A stretch of 64,000 bases of DNA from the NCBI GenBank assembly GCA_963806015.1, contig CAWDWM010000005.1, positions 484,396-548,395 of the forward strand. Direction: 5' to 3'. Each line of letters starts with the position of its first letter. Position 1 is the stretch's first letter. The translations under genes and the position numbers were made by a program. Of the stretch, positions 62,810 to 64,000 are shown piece by piece. The notes below the pieces were generated by a model. The model made no database searches. It was not told the origin of the DNA and saw only the letters and a list, made by a program, of their open reading frames with translations. This DNA comes from JAOPZW01 sp963806015. GTDB lineage: Bacteria > Actinomycetota > Thermoleophilia > Solirubrobacterales > Solirubrobacteraceae.

Positions 62810-63237
62810 GGCGAGCGCGTCAGCTTCGCCGGCGCGTCCGAGACGGTGGACAACGCTGTGCTGCTGCCGGCGCCGGCGCGCCGGCCGCCGCTCATGGTCG
62901 GCGCCAAAAGCCCTCGGATGCTCGCCGCCACGCTCCCCCAAGGCGTCGACCTCGCGGCGCTGGAGCGGCTGGTCGTTCCCGCGATGGAGGCGGCCGCCGA
63001 GGGTGAGGTCGCGATCATCGACGAGCTCGGGAAGATGGAGCTCGCGTCGCGGCGGTTCCGGGAGGCGGTCTCGGCCTTGCTCGAGCGGCCGGTGCCCGTC
63101 GTGGCGACGATGCAGAGCGCGTCGCACGCGTTCACGGATACGCTCAAGCGGCGGAGCGGCATCTGAGACCCTGCGCCTGACCCGCGCGAACCGCGACGAC
63201 CTTGCAAAGGCGTTGACCGACCGCCGCGGAGCGCCCG
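62810..63237 (+). pseudogene. Chimera of LLM-oxidoreductase and THEP1 NTPase fragments, frameshifted
   Basis: One frame first reads GERVSFAGASETVDNAVLLP and ARRPPLMVGAKSPRMLA, which looks like the F420-dependent LLM-class oxidoreductase family (…VxFxGxxxxxDNAxLLPxPxRRPPLxVGAxGPRML…). It then changes to VDLAALERLVVPAMEAAAEGEVAIIDELGKMELASRRFREAV, the C-terminal half of a THEP1-type nucleoside triphosphatase (DELGKMEL is its Walker B motif). The P-loop half is absent. After TGA 63164-63166 the THEP1 end continues one frame over as ETLRLTRANRDDLAKALTDR, so a single extra base sits at about 63164. The whole stretch is a relic of a deletion that fused two genes. Confidence 0.65.
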
Positions 63238-63756
63238 ATGAAGCACCTCTACCTCCTGCGCCACGCGAAGTCGAGCTGGAAGGACACCGGCCTCCCCGAC
63301 CACGATCGCCCACTCGCCGGCCGCGGCCGCCGCGCTGCCAAGGCGATCGCCCGCCACCTGCGCGACCACGGCATCGAGCCGGAGCTCGTCCTGTGCTCCA
63401 CGGCGCGACGGGCGCGCGAGACGCTCGAGGGGATCGAGCCGGCCCTGGGCTCGCCCGCCGTTCTGGTCGAGCGCGACCTCTACGCCGCGAACGCACCCGC
63501 ACTCCTCGGGCGGCTGCGGAGCGTTCCCGACACGGTCGAGTCGGTGATGCTGATCGGCCACAACCCGGGCCTGCAGGACCTCGCACTCGACCTGGCGCGC
63601 CCATCGCCCACGGCGCGCGAGCTCGCGACGAAGTACCCGACGGCGGCGCTCGCGACGCTCGCGATCGGGGCGTCGAACTGGCACGAGATCGACCACGAGA
63701 CGGCCGAGCTCGTTGCGCTCGTCCGACCGCGCGACCTCGAAGGCCGCACGGGATAG
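63238..63756 (+). CDS. SixA-like phosphohistidine phosphatase
   Basis: A 172-residue histidine phosphatase (RHG superfamily). The phosphate pocket is MKHLYLLRHAKSSWKD with the nucleophilic His, plus RPLAGRGRRAAKAIARHLRDHG, CSTARRARETLEGI (Arg), and the second His in MLIGHNPGLQDLALDL. SixA-type enzymes dephosphorylate histidine phosphotransfer proteins, but small members may act on metabolites. ATG 63238 follows the relic with a good gap. Confidence 0.85.
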   Translation: MKHLYLLRHAKSSWKDTGLPDHDRPLAGRGRRAAKAIARHLRDHGIEPELVLCSTARRARETLEGIEPALGSPAVLVERDLYAANAPALLGRLRSVPDTVESVMLIGHNPGLQDLALDLARPSPTARELATKYPTAALATLAIGASNWHEIDHETAELVALVRPRDLEGRTG

Positions 63757-63829
63757 TTCGCCGGCGGCCGCGTGCGCTCGGCTGCGTGCGCCTCTCGCTG
63801 CCGCGTCTTGGATCTTGCGCGCGCGTCAG

Positions 63830-64000
63830 CTAGTCGTGGGCGCCGACCTGCACCGCGGTACCGTCGGACTCGAACAGCCCCTCGACCGAGAAGTAACGCT
63901 CGCCGGTGTCGTCGCAGAACGTCAGCACGGTGCTGTCGTCGGGCATGTCGGGCAGCTTCTGGGCGACCGGCGCGAGGTGGCGCCCGACGACGGGCCGACG
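63830..64000 (-). CDS. Partial cysteine synthase-like protein (C-terminus only)
   Basis: Reading the minus strand from base 64000 to the TAG at 63832-63830 gives 56 residues: RRPVVGRHLAPVAQKLPDMP, STVLTFCDDTGERYFSVEGLFESD and a short tail. TGERYFSVEGLF matches the C-terminal region of fold type II PLP enzymes of the cysteine synthase/cystathionine beta-synthase group. The rest of the gene lies beyond the window, so identity is limited. 63757-63829 contains no gene. Confidence 0.5.
   Translation of the reverse strand, partial: RRPVVGRHLAPVAQKLPDMPDDSTVLTFCDDTGERYFSVEGLFESDGTAVQVGAHD

Overview
The window is about 70% GC and densely packed. It carries a division and cell wall (dcw) cluster, a MurE whose DNPR motif indicates meso-diaminopimelate, ScpA/ScpB, a split glycine decarboxylase and a TadA/B/C set. 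This points to a high-GC actinobacterium. The absence of ftsA next to ftsZ, the FtsL-like protein with a Thr/Ala/Pro tail, and the secreted glycosidase types suggest the Thermoleophilia (Solirubrobacterales) side of the phylum. That placement is inference, since no rRNA gene is present.

Layout. 1-12.6 kb is mostly housekeeping: a DUF2182 membrane protein, hisC-aroH, rluB, rlmN plus a hydrolase, an apt-like gene, scpA-scpB, an MFS carrier, trpS and a DUF1360 protein. It also has two broken genes: a PEBP-family lipoprotein with a frameshift and a glycosyltransferase with an internal deletion. 12.6-17.2 kb holds the glycine cleavage operon gcvT-gcvH-gcvPA-gcvPB, ending in an unusual repeat and hairpin region. 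A three-PAS GGDEF protein with a C-terminal receiver domain follows. 19.6-39.9 kb is the dcw cluster on the minus strand: mraZ-rsmH-ftsL-ftsI-murE-murF-mraY-murD-ftsW-murG-murC, then a break, then ftsQ-ftsZ. An accessory block (small ORF, TetR, secreted protein, PilZ, Asp-box protein) sits in the break, with murB inverted beside it. MraZ-type boxes lie in front of mraZ.

40-47 kb carries a DUF3352 lipoprotein, a TetR/MetE-like pair with matching operator sequences, and tadC-tadB-cpaF. 47-64 kb is a looser accessory region. It contains a two-module secreted glycosidase, a dimethylargininase-like enzyme, a GerW/YtfJ-like protein, an OsmC/acyl-CoA dehydrogenase-like/flavin monooxygenase operon, and several gene remnants (phospholipase C tail, LuxR HTH, oxidoreductase, LLM-THEP1 chimera). 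Here too is a regulator joining SARP and ATPase domains to a GntR-type FCD module.

The most notable observations are: the SARP-ATPase-FCD chimera; the 12.56-12.89 kb element with 30-nt inverted arms, tandem hairpins and flanking direct repeats, plus a further copy of its arm near 47.3 kb; two tandem perfect hairpins inside the mur operon; a self-consistent TetR operator pair; and a repeated pattern of genes shortened by internal deletion. All calls come from reading the sequence; no database search was run.
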